A stretch of DNA of 64,000 nt from Planctomycetota bacterium (GTDB lineage Bacteria; Planctomycetota; B15-G4), in assembly GCA_029259725.1 (NCBI GenBank), contig JAJDER010000091.1:1-64000 (forward strand), read 5' to 3'. Shown piece by piece: positions 16,982-24,812 of this stretch. The notes beneath the pieces were generated by a model, which worked only from the letters and a program-made list of their open reading frames with translations, was not told the DNA's origin and did not search any database. Numbering within the stretch: the first letter of the stretch is position 1; every line of letters begins with the position of its first letter. A program made the position numbers and the translations under genes.

Positions 16982-18568
16982 CTAATCGGTGATGTAGATC
17001 GTGGTCTCGCCGCTGGGCGACCAGCCCTCGGGGTTCCAGCAGAAGCCGCCGGCCGGCTCGCCGGGCTCCCCGCGCAGGCACGAGGTCCCCACGACGATGC
17101 AGATCTCGAGGCCGGCCGTGAGCGGCCCGACGCCGAGCAGCGGCAGCTGATCACTGCCGCCCTGGATCGCCGGGATGCCGAACGCCCCGGATGCAAAACC
17201 TCCGGGGTCCGGGCAGCCACTCGGGCAGGAATCCACCTCGTGCGTGAACTGCGGCAGCAGAGCAAGCGTCACCGGCTGCAGCCACTGCGCGAACGTCGAC
17301 GGGTTCGGGCTCGGCACCTTGACCGTGCCGCCGAAGAGGAAGATCCACTCGGTCAGGTTCGGATCGACCCCGAAGGTGGCATCGGTGTTCCAGGTGATCC
17401 AGGTGACGCGCTTCGAGCCGGTCGAGCCCGCACTGTCCGCGGCCGGGCTCCCGTTGTCGAAGGTCCACACCCCGAGCGTCGGCAACGCGCCGCCACCCAC
17501 GCCCAACGGATCCTGGTTGCCCAGCCCCGTCGCCGGGTTGGGGACACCGCCGGTACCGCCCAGGCTGAGCGACTGGTGCCCGCCCATGTCGATACCGCCG
17601 TTGAGGTTCAGCGCGGGCGTCACGAAGGCCGTGGTGAAGTTCTCGGTCTGGAAGTACCACGGACCGGCGCCGTTGATGCCGACCGGTTGCAGCGCGACGT
17701 TCGTGTACGGATCCCGCGTCGCCGAGATCAAGGAGTACTCGACGTTCGCGGTGAAAGCCGTGATCGCCGTCAGACCCGCGTCGCTGGACACCGAGCGCGT
17801 CTGCCAGGTGTTCAGCTCGTCGTTCGACATGGCCCAGTACTGGTTGTTGTCCTGCGAGTTGCGCAGGTAGTGCCACCAGCCGCCCGTGGGCCAGGCCAGC
17901 GAGTTGAGTGCCGAGGGGATCCAGGTGAACTGCACGGACCAGCAGAACCCGGTCGAGGCGATCGGGAGCGACGTGCCCGTCGCACAGGCCAGCAAGGTCG
18001 CGAACCCGCCGTTGGCCGAGGGCGCGATGTCCTCGTTGGGGAGCAGGATCAACCCGGAACCGCACCCCGACGGCAGGCCCGCGAGGACGAACGACGCGCT
18101 GGAACCGGCGGGGATCCCGAACGGCACGAAGCCGGCGGAGTTGCCCAGCGGGAAGATGACGTTCAGCGGATCGACCACCGGCGTGAACACGATCGGGCTG
18201 TAGATGGTCGGGAACGGCGTCGCGTTGAGTTCGGTGAGCGCGATCAGCGGGAACCGGATCGCGAGGGTCCCGGGGCCGGGGCCGAAGATGCAGACGCTCT
18301 CGCGCCACGCCACCTGCTTGTAGGTCGGCAACCCCCCCGCGCCGAGCGTCCCGCCGTTGATCAGCTCGCCCGGAATCCAGCGACCGATCCCGTCCTGGTC
18401 CGTCTGCGAGCCACCGGCGCCGATGCCCGCGTACGCGATGTCGAAACCGTTGTTGAGCACGTGGTAGTTCGTGCCGTTCTGGGCGCTCGCCAGCGTCGCC
18501 ACGAGCAGCAGCGCGCTCGCCGCTCCGAGAGTCATGCGCATCGTCTTCGTCCTGGTCCTGGTCGACAT
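16982..18568 (-). CDS. Secreted protein of unknown function, tandem paralogue 2
   Basis: The upstream member of the duplicated pair, 528 residues, with a signal peptide ending near residue 30 (ATLASAQ). ATG 18568 follows GGGAGGGA. The order of conserved blocks is the same as in the paralogue, and the cysteine pattern C-P-S-G-C-P is kept. The N-terminal blocks (GAGGSQTDQDGIGRWIPGE) and the C-terminal TGLEICIVVGTSCLRGEPGEP are the best conserved parts. The 87-bp spacing and same strand suggest one duplication and shared expression. Composition (many Gly, Asn, Thr, aromatic residues) fits a beta-rich extracellular protein; no catalytic motif is visible. Confidence 0.7.
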   Translation of the reverse strand: MSTRTRTKTMRMTLGAASALLLVATLASAQNGTNYHVLNNGFDIAYAGIGAGGSQTDQDGIGRWIPGELINGGTLGAGGLPTYKQVAWRESVCIFGPGPGTLAIRFPLIALTELNATPFPTIYSPIVFTPVVDPLNVIFPLGNSAGFVPFGIPAGSSASFVLAGLPSGCGSGLILLPNEDIAPSANGGFATLLACATGTSLPIASTGFCWSVQFTWIPSALNSLAWPTGGWWHYLRNSQDNNQYWAMSNDELNTWQTRSVSSDAGLTAITAFTANVEYSLISATRDPYTNVALQPVGINGAGPWYFQTENFTTAFVTPALNLNGGIDMGGHQSLSLGGTGGVPNPATGLGNQDPLGVGGGALPTLGVWTFDNGSPAADSAGSTGSKRVTWITWNTDATFGVDPNLTEWIFLFGGTVKVPSPNPSTFAQWLQPVTLALLPQFTHEVDSCPSGCPDPGGFASGAFGIPAIQGGSDQLPLLGVGPLTAGLEICIVVGTSCLRGEPGEPAGGFCWNPEGWSPSGETTIYITD

Positions 18569-18743
18569 GTCTTCCCTCCCCGGGCGGTGCCCGGTCTCAT
18601 CGGTGCAGGCACCCGGGGGGCGGGCGCCCTACCGTCGTCTGTCCTGGTTTCGGGTCCGTAGGCAGGCGGTGCGCGGGGTCGAGTGTACAGGGGTTTGGAC
18701 GGATCAGGGTGTGGCGGCGAGGCGGGTGGACATGCCTGGGAGT

Positions 18744-21032
18744 TCATCCATCGGCTTGGCTCTCCGGGGCATCTGGGTGGATCGCCCCTTCGCTCGCGTC
18801 AGCATCGACGCCACTCACGTCGGTGCCCGCCGGGGCCTCGTTCGACGTGTCGGTCGGCGCACCTGCCGGGGCACCCGGCGAGACGACACCGCTGATGTCC
18901 ACGTCCTCGCCCGCGGCGAGCTTCAGTTCTTCGATCGAGGCCTGCCAGACACCCCAGAACTTCACCGTGAGCCCGTGCTGCGCACCGTAGATCTTGAGAC
19001 AGTCCTCGTAGCCACGCCGCAACAAGGGCTCGGCACGCGCGAACTCACCACGGCCGTACAGGTTGATCCCGTAGCTACCCCGGACAAGCGCGGAGCCGGG
19101 ACTGCCGGGATGCACGCTGTCCCAGATGACAAGGGTCCGCTGGTAGATCTCCTCAGCCTCAACCGGCTGCCGGCTGAGTTCGAGCGCCTGGGCCAAGTTG
19201 TACGCGATGCTCAGCGCGATCGCGCTGTCAGCACGCACGAGTTCCAGGCTGAGGTCGAGCGCGGGCCGCAGTGCCAGGAACGCATCATCGAAGCGACGCT
19301 GCCGCACGTACAGGGTACCGAGATTGTTGTGCAGGGTGGCCGTGAGCTCGCTTGGGGCGTTGTGCTCGAGGTCGCGTTGCAGCGCGAGCTTCCAGAGCGC
19401 CTCGGCCTCGCCGGTGCGTTCGGTGATCTGATAGGCCTGCGCCAGAAGGGCCAGGCATTCCAGCGTCTCGGGCGCCGCGGGACCGAAGACCGTCTCGGCG
19501 ACTTCGCGGGCCTCGGTCGCGAGTTGGATCGAGTCCCCGTACCGGCGCACGGTCTGGAAGATCGACGCCATCGTGATCAGCATGCCGACGCGGATCTCGG
19601 GCTCTTCCTCCAGGCTGGCCAGGGCCTGCTCGGCCCCCCTGTCGAGGACCTCCGAGAGCGTCGGGATCTCACCGAGGTTCTCGCGACGGTTGTTCGCCCT
19701 GAACAGGCCCATCACGAACTCGACCAGGCGCCTCGACGTCTCGGCCTCGCGTCGTGCCTCGAGCGCGGCGGCCTCGGCGGCCGCGGCGGCAAGCACCGCC
19801 TTGGTCGCCTCGAGACCCTTGGCCGTCTCGGCCGCCTCGGCCCGGAACCACTGCTGCGTGGTCACGACCAGCCCGCCGATCAGCGACGCGAGCAACAGCG
19901 CCGCGAGCACGACGGCCGGCTTGTACTTCTTGACGAAGCGCGAGGCCCGGTACGCCAGCGTCGCCGGTCCGGCCAGCACGGGCTCACCGGTGAGGAAGCG
20001 CCGGACGTCCGCGGCCAACTCCGCCGCCGACGAGTAACGGCGGTCACGGTCCTTCTCCAGCGCCTTGAGCGTGATCCAGTCCAGGTCCGCCGGCATTGGT
20101 CGGACCGAACTCGGCGGCGGCGGCAACTCCTCGCTGATGCGGCGGATCGACTCCGGCAGCGGCGACGCCGACAGGTCCAGCGGCGGCCGGCTGCAGAGCA
20201 CGTGGAACAACACCGCGCCGAGGCCGAAGACATCCGTGCGCGTGTCGACCGAGTCCGGGTCCCCACCCACCTGCTCCGGGGACGCGTAGGGCAGTGTCCC
20301 GAGCACATGACCGAACTGCGTGTGCGCCGAGGCCGACACCGAATCGTTGTCCGTCGGACGCGCCAGGCCGAAGTCGATCACCTTCGCGCGCCCCTCGGTG
20401 TTCACCAGGATGTTGCCCGGGTTGAGGTCACGGTGGATCACGCCGTGCTCGTGGGCGTGCTGGATCGCGTCACAGATCTCGAGGAACAGTTCGAGCCGCG
20501 CACGCAGCCCGAGGTCGGCGGTGTCGATGTGTTCGTAGAGGCGCTTCCCGTCCACCAGCTCCATCGCGAAGAAGGGCTGGGAGTCCTCGCCCTCGCCCAC
20601 GGTCCCGGCTTCGAGGATGCGCGCGATCCCGGCGTGCTGCAGCCGACCGAGGACCTCGACCTCGACCTCGAAGCGGCGCAGCGAGCGGCTCGAGAGCACG
20701 CCCGGGCGGATCACCTTGAGCGCCACGTCGCGGCGCGGCGACTCCTGCTCGGCGCGGTACACGGCCCCCATGCCGCCACGCCCGATCTGCTCCACGATCC
20801 GGTAGTGCCCGATGTGCTCGGGGAGCGGCGCCGTGGCGTGGGTCCGCGCGCCGGTCGGGAGCAGGCCCCGCATCTCGTGCAGGACGTCCTCGTTGCGCGA
20901 GATCTCCTCCAGCTGCTTGGTGCAGTCCGGGCACTCGGAGATGTGGGTCTCGACGGTCTCGAGCTCAGCCCCGGGCAGCTCCTGGTGCAGGAATTGCTCG
21001 AGCCTGTCGAGGGTCGGGCAGGCGCTGGTCAA
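18744..21032 (-). CDS. Membrane serine/threonine protein kinase with zinc-finger-like N-terminus and TPR-like C-terminus
   Basis: Residues 5-40 form an anti-sigma-like C-(x)n-H-x3-C-x2-C motif (H30, C34, C37). The kinase domain covers about 74-350: GRGGMGAVY P-loop, K106 in ALKVI, catalytic loop HRDLNPGN (200-207) and DFG at 220-222. The usual HRDLK lysine is replaced by Asn204, which is atypical and may lower activity. A transmembrane helix (about 373-392) is followed by some 370 residues of helical TPR-like repeats outside the membrane (for example GEAEALWKLALQRD, FDDAFLALRPALDL). The start is uncertain: TTG 21032 puts the finger at the N-terminus as in relatives, whereas GTG 21152 adds 40 residues of unlikely composition. 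It probably senses an external or envelope signal. Confidence 0.85.
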   Translation of the reverse strand: MTSACPTLDRLEQFLHQELPGAELETVETHISECPDCTKQLEEISRNEDVLHEMRGLLPTGARTHATAPLPEHIGHYRIVEQIGRGGMGAVYRAEQESPRRDVALKVIRPGVLSSRSLRRFEVEVEVLGRLQHAGIARILEAGTVGEGEDSQPFFAMELVDGKRLYEHIDTADLGLRARLELFLEICDAIQHAHEHGVIHRDLNPGNILVNTEGRAKVIDFGLARPTDNDSVSASAHTQFGHVLGTLPYASPEQVGGDPDSVDTRTDVFGLGAVLFHVLCSRPPLDLSASPLPESIRRISEELPPPPSSVRPMPADLDWITLKALEKDRDRRYSSAAELAADVRRFLTGEPVLAGPATLAYRASRFVKKYKPAVVLAALLLASLIGGLVVTTQQWFRAEAAETAKGLEATKAVLAAAAAEAAALEARREAETSRRLVEFVMGLFRANNRRENLGEIPTLSEVLDRGAEQALASLEEEPEIRVGMLITMASIFQTVRRYGDSIQLATEAREVAETVFGPAAPETLECLALLAQAYQITERTGEAEALWKLALQRDLEHNAPSELTATLHNNLGTLYVRQRRFDDAFLALRPALDLSLELVRADSAIALSIAYNLAQALELSRQPVEAEEIYQRTLVIWDSVHPGSPGSALVRGSYGINLYGRGEFARAEPLLRRGYEDCLKIYGAQHGLTVKFWGVWQASIEELKLAAGEDVDISGVVSPGAPAGAPTDTSNEAPAGTDVSGVDADASEGAIHPDAPESQADG

Positions 21033-21255
21033 AGGACGATCCCGCGGGCCGGCATGCGCGCCGCTCCTCTTCTCGCTCGGGTCCGGGAGACATCGCGGGA
21101 CACGCCGCAGGCGCCCCCCGCCTCGAACCCTGTATTGGTGCGCAAGCGGCACCCTCTCTGAGGGAAATCAAAAAGATCTGCCCGAGCCCGAAGACGAGGC
21201 CGATCGTAGCGTTCCGGCCTCATCGCGGGATCTCGCGATCCGGGACGGGCGGCTC

Positions 21256-22056
21256 TCAGCGGCCCGCGCGCCCGGCGAGGAAGCGCCAGGGGATCAGTCC
21301 CGGGACACGGCGCCGGTAGTCCAGGTACTCCTCGCCGTGCATGGCGACCAGCGTGCGTTCCTCGATGCGCAAGCCGACCATCACGTACAGCGTGGTCACG
21401 ACGCAGAACAGCAGGCGGCTGGCGGACATCACCGGGGTGGCCCAGAAGGCCACCAGGAAGCCCAGCATCAGCGGGTGGCGCACCACCCGATACATCCAGC
21501 GTTCGACGAACTCCGGTTCCGCGAAGGGCTGCCCGCGGAAGTACCGCACGACCTGTCGCAAGCCGAAGAGATCGAAGTGGTCGATCAGGAAGGTCGCCCA
21601 GAGCACGAGCATCCAGCCGGCCACGGCCAGGGCGTGCAGTCCCGTGGCGACCAGGCCGTCGCCGAGGTTCCAGGCGACACCCTCCACCGGGCGCCACTGC
21701 CAGAAGGCCAGGCACAGGATCAGGTTGGTGCAGAGCACGAACGTGCTGCGCTCGATGGCCGGCGGGATCAGGCGGGTGATGGCCGCCTTGAACCACTGCC
21801 GCGCCATGATCGTGTGCTGGACACCGAACAGCCCGAGCAGCGCGAGGTCCAGGGGCAGGGCCTGCCCCAGCGGAACGGGCACGCCGTCGCTCACGCCCTT
21901 GGGCACGAGCAGGTCCGACACGAAGCCGATGGCGTAGAGGAAGGTGCCCAGGAAGAAGGCGTAGACGAGCACGCCGTAGACCAGCACCGAGGTCCGCGAC
22001 AGGGCGGAGGAGGGGGTGCAGGCGCTCTCGTCACGGGACGAAGCCATCGGGCCCAT
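21256..22056 (-). CDS. mddA: Methanethiol S-methyltransferase-like membrane protein (MddA/NnrU family)
   Basis: A 266-residue protein with five or six membrane helices. Motifs fit the MddA/isoprenylcysteine-carboxyl-methyltransferase-related group: QHTIMARQWFK near 95, LIDHFDLFGLRQV near 170, YRVVRHPLMLGFLVAFWATP near 200 (the R-H-P of the SAM-binding region) and an acidic/arginine tail RIEERTLVAMHGEEY. MddA converts methanethiol and S-adenosylmethionine to dimethyl sulfide; NnrU-like relatives have other roles, so the substrate is a family-based inference. ATG 22056 is used; ATG 22047 is possible. Neighbours give no extra hint. Confidence 0.75.
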   Translation of the reverse strand: MGPMASSRDESACTPSSALSRTSVLVYGVLVYAFFLGTFLYAIGFVSDLLVPKGVSDGVPVPLGQALPLDLALLGLFGVQHTIMARQWFKAAITRLIPPAIERSTFVLCTNLILCLAFWQWRPVEGVAWNLGDGLVATGLHALAVAGWMLVLWATFLIDHFDLFGLRQVVRYFRGQPFAEPEFVERWMYRVVRHPLMLGFLVAFWATPVMSASRLLFCVVTTLYVMVGLRIEERTLVAMHGEEYLDYRRRVPGLIPWRFLAGRAGR

Positions 22057-22116
22057 GATGCCAGGGACCGGGCGCCGCGGGTAGTGGCTGAGCTGCGACC
22101 CTGCGTCGCAACCCGC

Positions 22117-24696
22117 TCAGTCGCGCACGCCGAGGTCGTCCAGCGCGAGCACGGCCATCGCCGTGCCGTAGCTCTTGCCCAGCAACAGCGTGTCCAGGAA
22201 GGCGCCGTCGGCGGTGCGCGCGTCGAGCACGGCGCGCTTGAGCGGGCCGTCGTGATGCGCGCGGATCCCGTGAGCCGGCGCCGCGACTCCCGCGAACGCG
22301 GCGTTGGCGTAGTCGAACATCAGGTAGTGACTGCCCTGCGCGGCCGCGCCGGTGTGCATGAGCACCTTGCCGCGCTCACTGACGTAGGTGTCGAGATGCT
22401 CGAGGAAGGTTCCGAGCGCAGCCATCACGTCCTCGAACTCCAGCCGGCCCGCACGCTGCAGGGCCAGGGTGCACAGCGGTCCGCGGCCGGCCGCTCCGGG
22501 CGCCGCCGAAGACGCCGTCGCCGCAGGCGTGTTCGCGTAGAGCATGTAGGTGAAGCGACCGTCCTCGAGACGCATGGCCTCCAGGCAGTCCAGGGCTCGG
22601 GCGAGCATCGGCTCTCGGATCGCGATGCCGGCGTCGCGCGCTTCGAGCAGGGCCATGGTCGCTGCCGCCGTCGTGAAGCTGATGGACTGCTCGGGGCCGT
22701 CTCCCGCCCCCAGCTCCGCGGTGAGGAAGTAGCTCCAACCTCCGTTGCTGCGCTGCCGCTCGGCCAGCGCGTCGAGCAGCCCCGCGACACGCGCGTCGAT
22801 GTCGGCCGGATCGAGCCGACCCGCGTTCACGAGATCCGCCAGCATCCAGAGCACGTACGACTGGCTCCACACGGCATAGTCCATGTAGGCCACCGGGCCG
22901 CCGTCGGCGAGGGCGCGGTCGTGCGCGAGCAGCACCCAGTCGATGGCCCGCTGGAGCGCGGGCTCGACGTCAGGCTGATCGGCCACGCGCAGCAGCGCCC
23001 GCACGCCCAGGGCGCCGATGGCGAGCTTGAAGTCCTCGTGGTCGTCGGGCGACTCGAGGGCCCAGTCGTTCGGACCCTGCCACGCGCCGGACCCCTCCTG
23101 GTTGTCGAGCAGCCAGACGACGGCTTGCCGCTTGGCGCGCCGGGTCTGCTTTGCGGAACTCGCCGGCAGGGGCGCGCTCTCGGGCGGCAGCGCGGCGGCG
23201 TAGAGCTCCGCGGCCGGCCAGGGGCGCGCCGCGCCGAAGTCGATCTGCCACGCGGTGCTGGTCAGGGTCGCCGCCGCCATCCAGGACCACCGCGTGTCGC
23301 TGAACTGCTCGACGAGGCGACGCAACACGGGCTCGGCCGCGTGCTTGCCGTGCTCGCCCCATGCGAGGATCGCGTGCACGTACAGCAGGGCCGGCTCCAA
23401 CTCGTGGCCCGGGTGTTCGTCCAGCAGGCGCGCCACGATCTCCGCCGCCTCCTCGTTGCGGCCGAGGCCGACGAGCACCCGCGCGCGGGTGTCCTCGAGT
23501 TCGACCGCCCGGGTGCCCGCGGCATCGGCCTCGAGCGCGCGGTCGAGCACGGCCAGGGCTCCGACGCCGTCGCGCTGCCGACGCCGGATCGAGGCCAGCA
23601 GGCTCAGCGCCTCGACGTCGTCGGCGTCCCGCAGCAACACCTCGGTCAGCAAGGTCTCGGCGCGCTCGAGTTGGCCGCGCGCCAGGCGGGCCTGTGCCTG
23701 CTCGACCGTCGAGAGCCCACGCGGGATGTTCGACGCGCGCGGCGACACGTCCAGCCCCGCGAGCAACGCCTCGTAGAAGACGTCCTCGGTCTGGAACAGG
23801 ACCTCGCCGTCGGGCGTGACCAGCATCAGCGCGGTGCCGAAGGTCGAGGCCCCCATCCCGAAGAGCTCCGGGTCGCTGAACGGCACCTGCGTCCCGCCTT
23901 CGATCCGCAGCGGCACGAAGCGCTCGTTGACCAGCTCGATGATGTCGTGGTCCATGAACGGGCCCGTCATGGTCCCGTCGGAGATGTCGAAGCCCGGGTA
24001 GAAGCGCGCCGACACGAGCACCAGACGGTGCTGCTCGTGTGCCCGCGCGGCGGCCTCGTCCCAGTCCCCGGCCCAGTCGACCTCGCTGCCACACCGACCG
24101 GCCAGGGCCAGCAGGCGCACCTCGGCGGCCCGCGTCTCATCCAGCGGCGTGAGCTTGAAGCCACTCCAGACCTCGTCGAACAGCGGGAGCACGAGCTCCC
24201 ACTGTGCGGGCGCGGCGGCGCCCTGGAGCACGTACACCACGCCGTCCTGCACGAGGTAGCGCTGGCGCACCCGGAAGGTGCCGCTGGGCGTGCTCATGTC
24301 GGTGATCACGCCCGGCGAGGGGCGGTCGAGCAGGGTGTCCTCGAGCCGCCGGCCGTCGGCGTACTCAGCGCCCGCCTCGATGGTGCGCATGGTCTCGTCC
24401 TGCACGGCGCGCGGGTCGTCGCGCACGGCGTCGATGCGCGCACGCACCGAGAGTTGCGCCGCGAGACCGGCCGCCGCCGGGGGTGAGAAGGTCACGTGCA
24501 GGGCGTGGTTGCTCTCGCTGTCCACTCGGGCGGTCCACCCGTCGGGCACCTCGAGGCGAAACCCGAATCCGCCGGCGCTGTACGTCTCGCCTGCGCTCGC
24601 GGCCGGCGACACCCCGATCGCGGCGATCAGCGCAGCCATGAGCGCGACGACCCGACCGAGGGCTCGCGAAGTCGGCAACCCGTCGAGCTCGAGCAC
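22117..24696 (-). CDS. Exported multidomain protein: thioredoxin-fold, TPR and alpha-barrel (terpenoid-cyclase-like) domains
   Basis: GTG 24696 is chosen because GGGGAGG lies 6 nt upstream; earlier codons overlap a 14-bp tandem repeat. After a signal peptide (ALMAALIAAIGVSPAASA) residues 40-180 look PsbP-like (GFGFRLEVPDGWTARV). Residues about 205-320 form a thioredoxin-like domain (DWDEAAARAHEQHRLVLVSARF) with no C-x-x-C. Residues 330-480 are TPR-like (QLERAETLLTEVLLRDADD). Residues 505-855 form a helical-barrel domain of the prenyltransferase/squalene-cyclase-like kind (WLLDNQEGSGAW; ERQRSNGGWSYFL; AMRLEDGRFTYML). Such barrels in planctomycetes are common in secreted proteins and usually not cyclases. 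Function is unknown. Confidence 0.72.
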   Translation of the reverse strand: MLELDGLPTSRALGRVVALMAALIAAIGVSPAASAGETYSAGGFGFRLEVPDGWTARVDSESNHALHVTFSPPAAAGLAAQLSVRARIDAVRDDPRAVQDETMRTIEAGAEYADGRRLEDTLLDRPSPGVITDMSTPSGTFRVRQRYLVQDGVVYVLQGAAAPAQWELVLPLFDEVWSGFKLTPLDETRAAEVRLLALAGRCGSEVDWAGDWDEAAARAHEQHRLVLVSARFYPGFDISDGTMTGPFMDHDIIELVNERFVPLRIEGGTQVPFSDPELFGMGASTFGTALMLVTPDGEVLFQTEDVFYEALLAGLDVSPRASNIPRGLSTVEQAQARLARGQLERAETLLTEVLLRDADDVEALSLLASIRRRQRDGVGALAVLDRALEADAAGTRAVELEDTRARVLVGLGRNEEAAEIVARLLDEHPGHELEPALLYVHAILAWGEHGKHAAEPVLRRLVEQFSDTRWSWMAAATLTSTAWQIDFGAARPWPAAELYAAALPPESAPLPASSAKQTRRAKRQAVVWLLDNQEGSGAWQGPNDWALESPDDHEDFKLAIGALGVRALLRVADQPDVEPALQRAIDWVLLAHDRALADGGPVAYMDYAVWSQSYVLWMLADLVNAGRLDPADIDARVAGLLDALAERQRSNGGWSYFLTAELGAGDGPEQSISFTTAAATMALLEARDAGIAIREPMLARALDCLEAMRLEDGRFTYMLYANTPAATASSAAPGAAGRGPLCTLALQRAGRLEFEDVMAALGTFLEHLDTYVSERGKVLMHTGAAAQGSHYLMFDYANAAFAGVAAPAHGIRAHHDGPLKRAVLDARTADGAFLDTLLLGKSYGTAMAVLALDDLGVRD

Positions 24697-24725
24697 GTCG
24701 CGCCTCCCCACGAGATGAGCGGGCC

Positions 24726-24731
24726 ATCGTA
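24726..24731 (-). promoter_or_regulatory. Candidate -10 element (TACGAT) next to a tandem repeat
   Basis: Read on the minus strand the hexamer is TACGAT, about 30 bp before GTG 24696 and its GGGGAGG site. The five-copy 14-bp repeat begins immediately upstream, so it occupies the -35 and further upstream region. No TTGACA-like hexamer with 16-18 bp spacing is present; the nearest TTGCGC is 14 bp away. Confidence 0.28.
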
Positions 24732-24801
24732 GCGCAAGCCCGTCCGCGCAAGCCCGTCCGCGCAAGGCCATGTGCGCAAGGCCATGTGCGCAAGGCCATC
24801 G
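24732..24801. repeat. 14-bp tandem repeat, five copies
   Basis: Copies start at 24732, 24746, 24760, 24774 and 24788. The first two are GCGCAAGCCCGTCC, the next two GCGCAAGGCCATGT, the last ends CATCG. All share GCGCAAG. The array fills most of the gap between the GMC-fusion gene (stop at 24813) and the start at 24696. Confidence 0.9.
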
Positions 24802-24812
24802 CCGCGACGCCG

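Noticed and set aside
20812-24486. A 1224-codon plus-strand ORF
   Set aside because: It runs antisense to the kinase, MddA-like and multidomain genes, has Arg/His/Gln-rich composition and no motif. Such shadows come from the strong GC bias.
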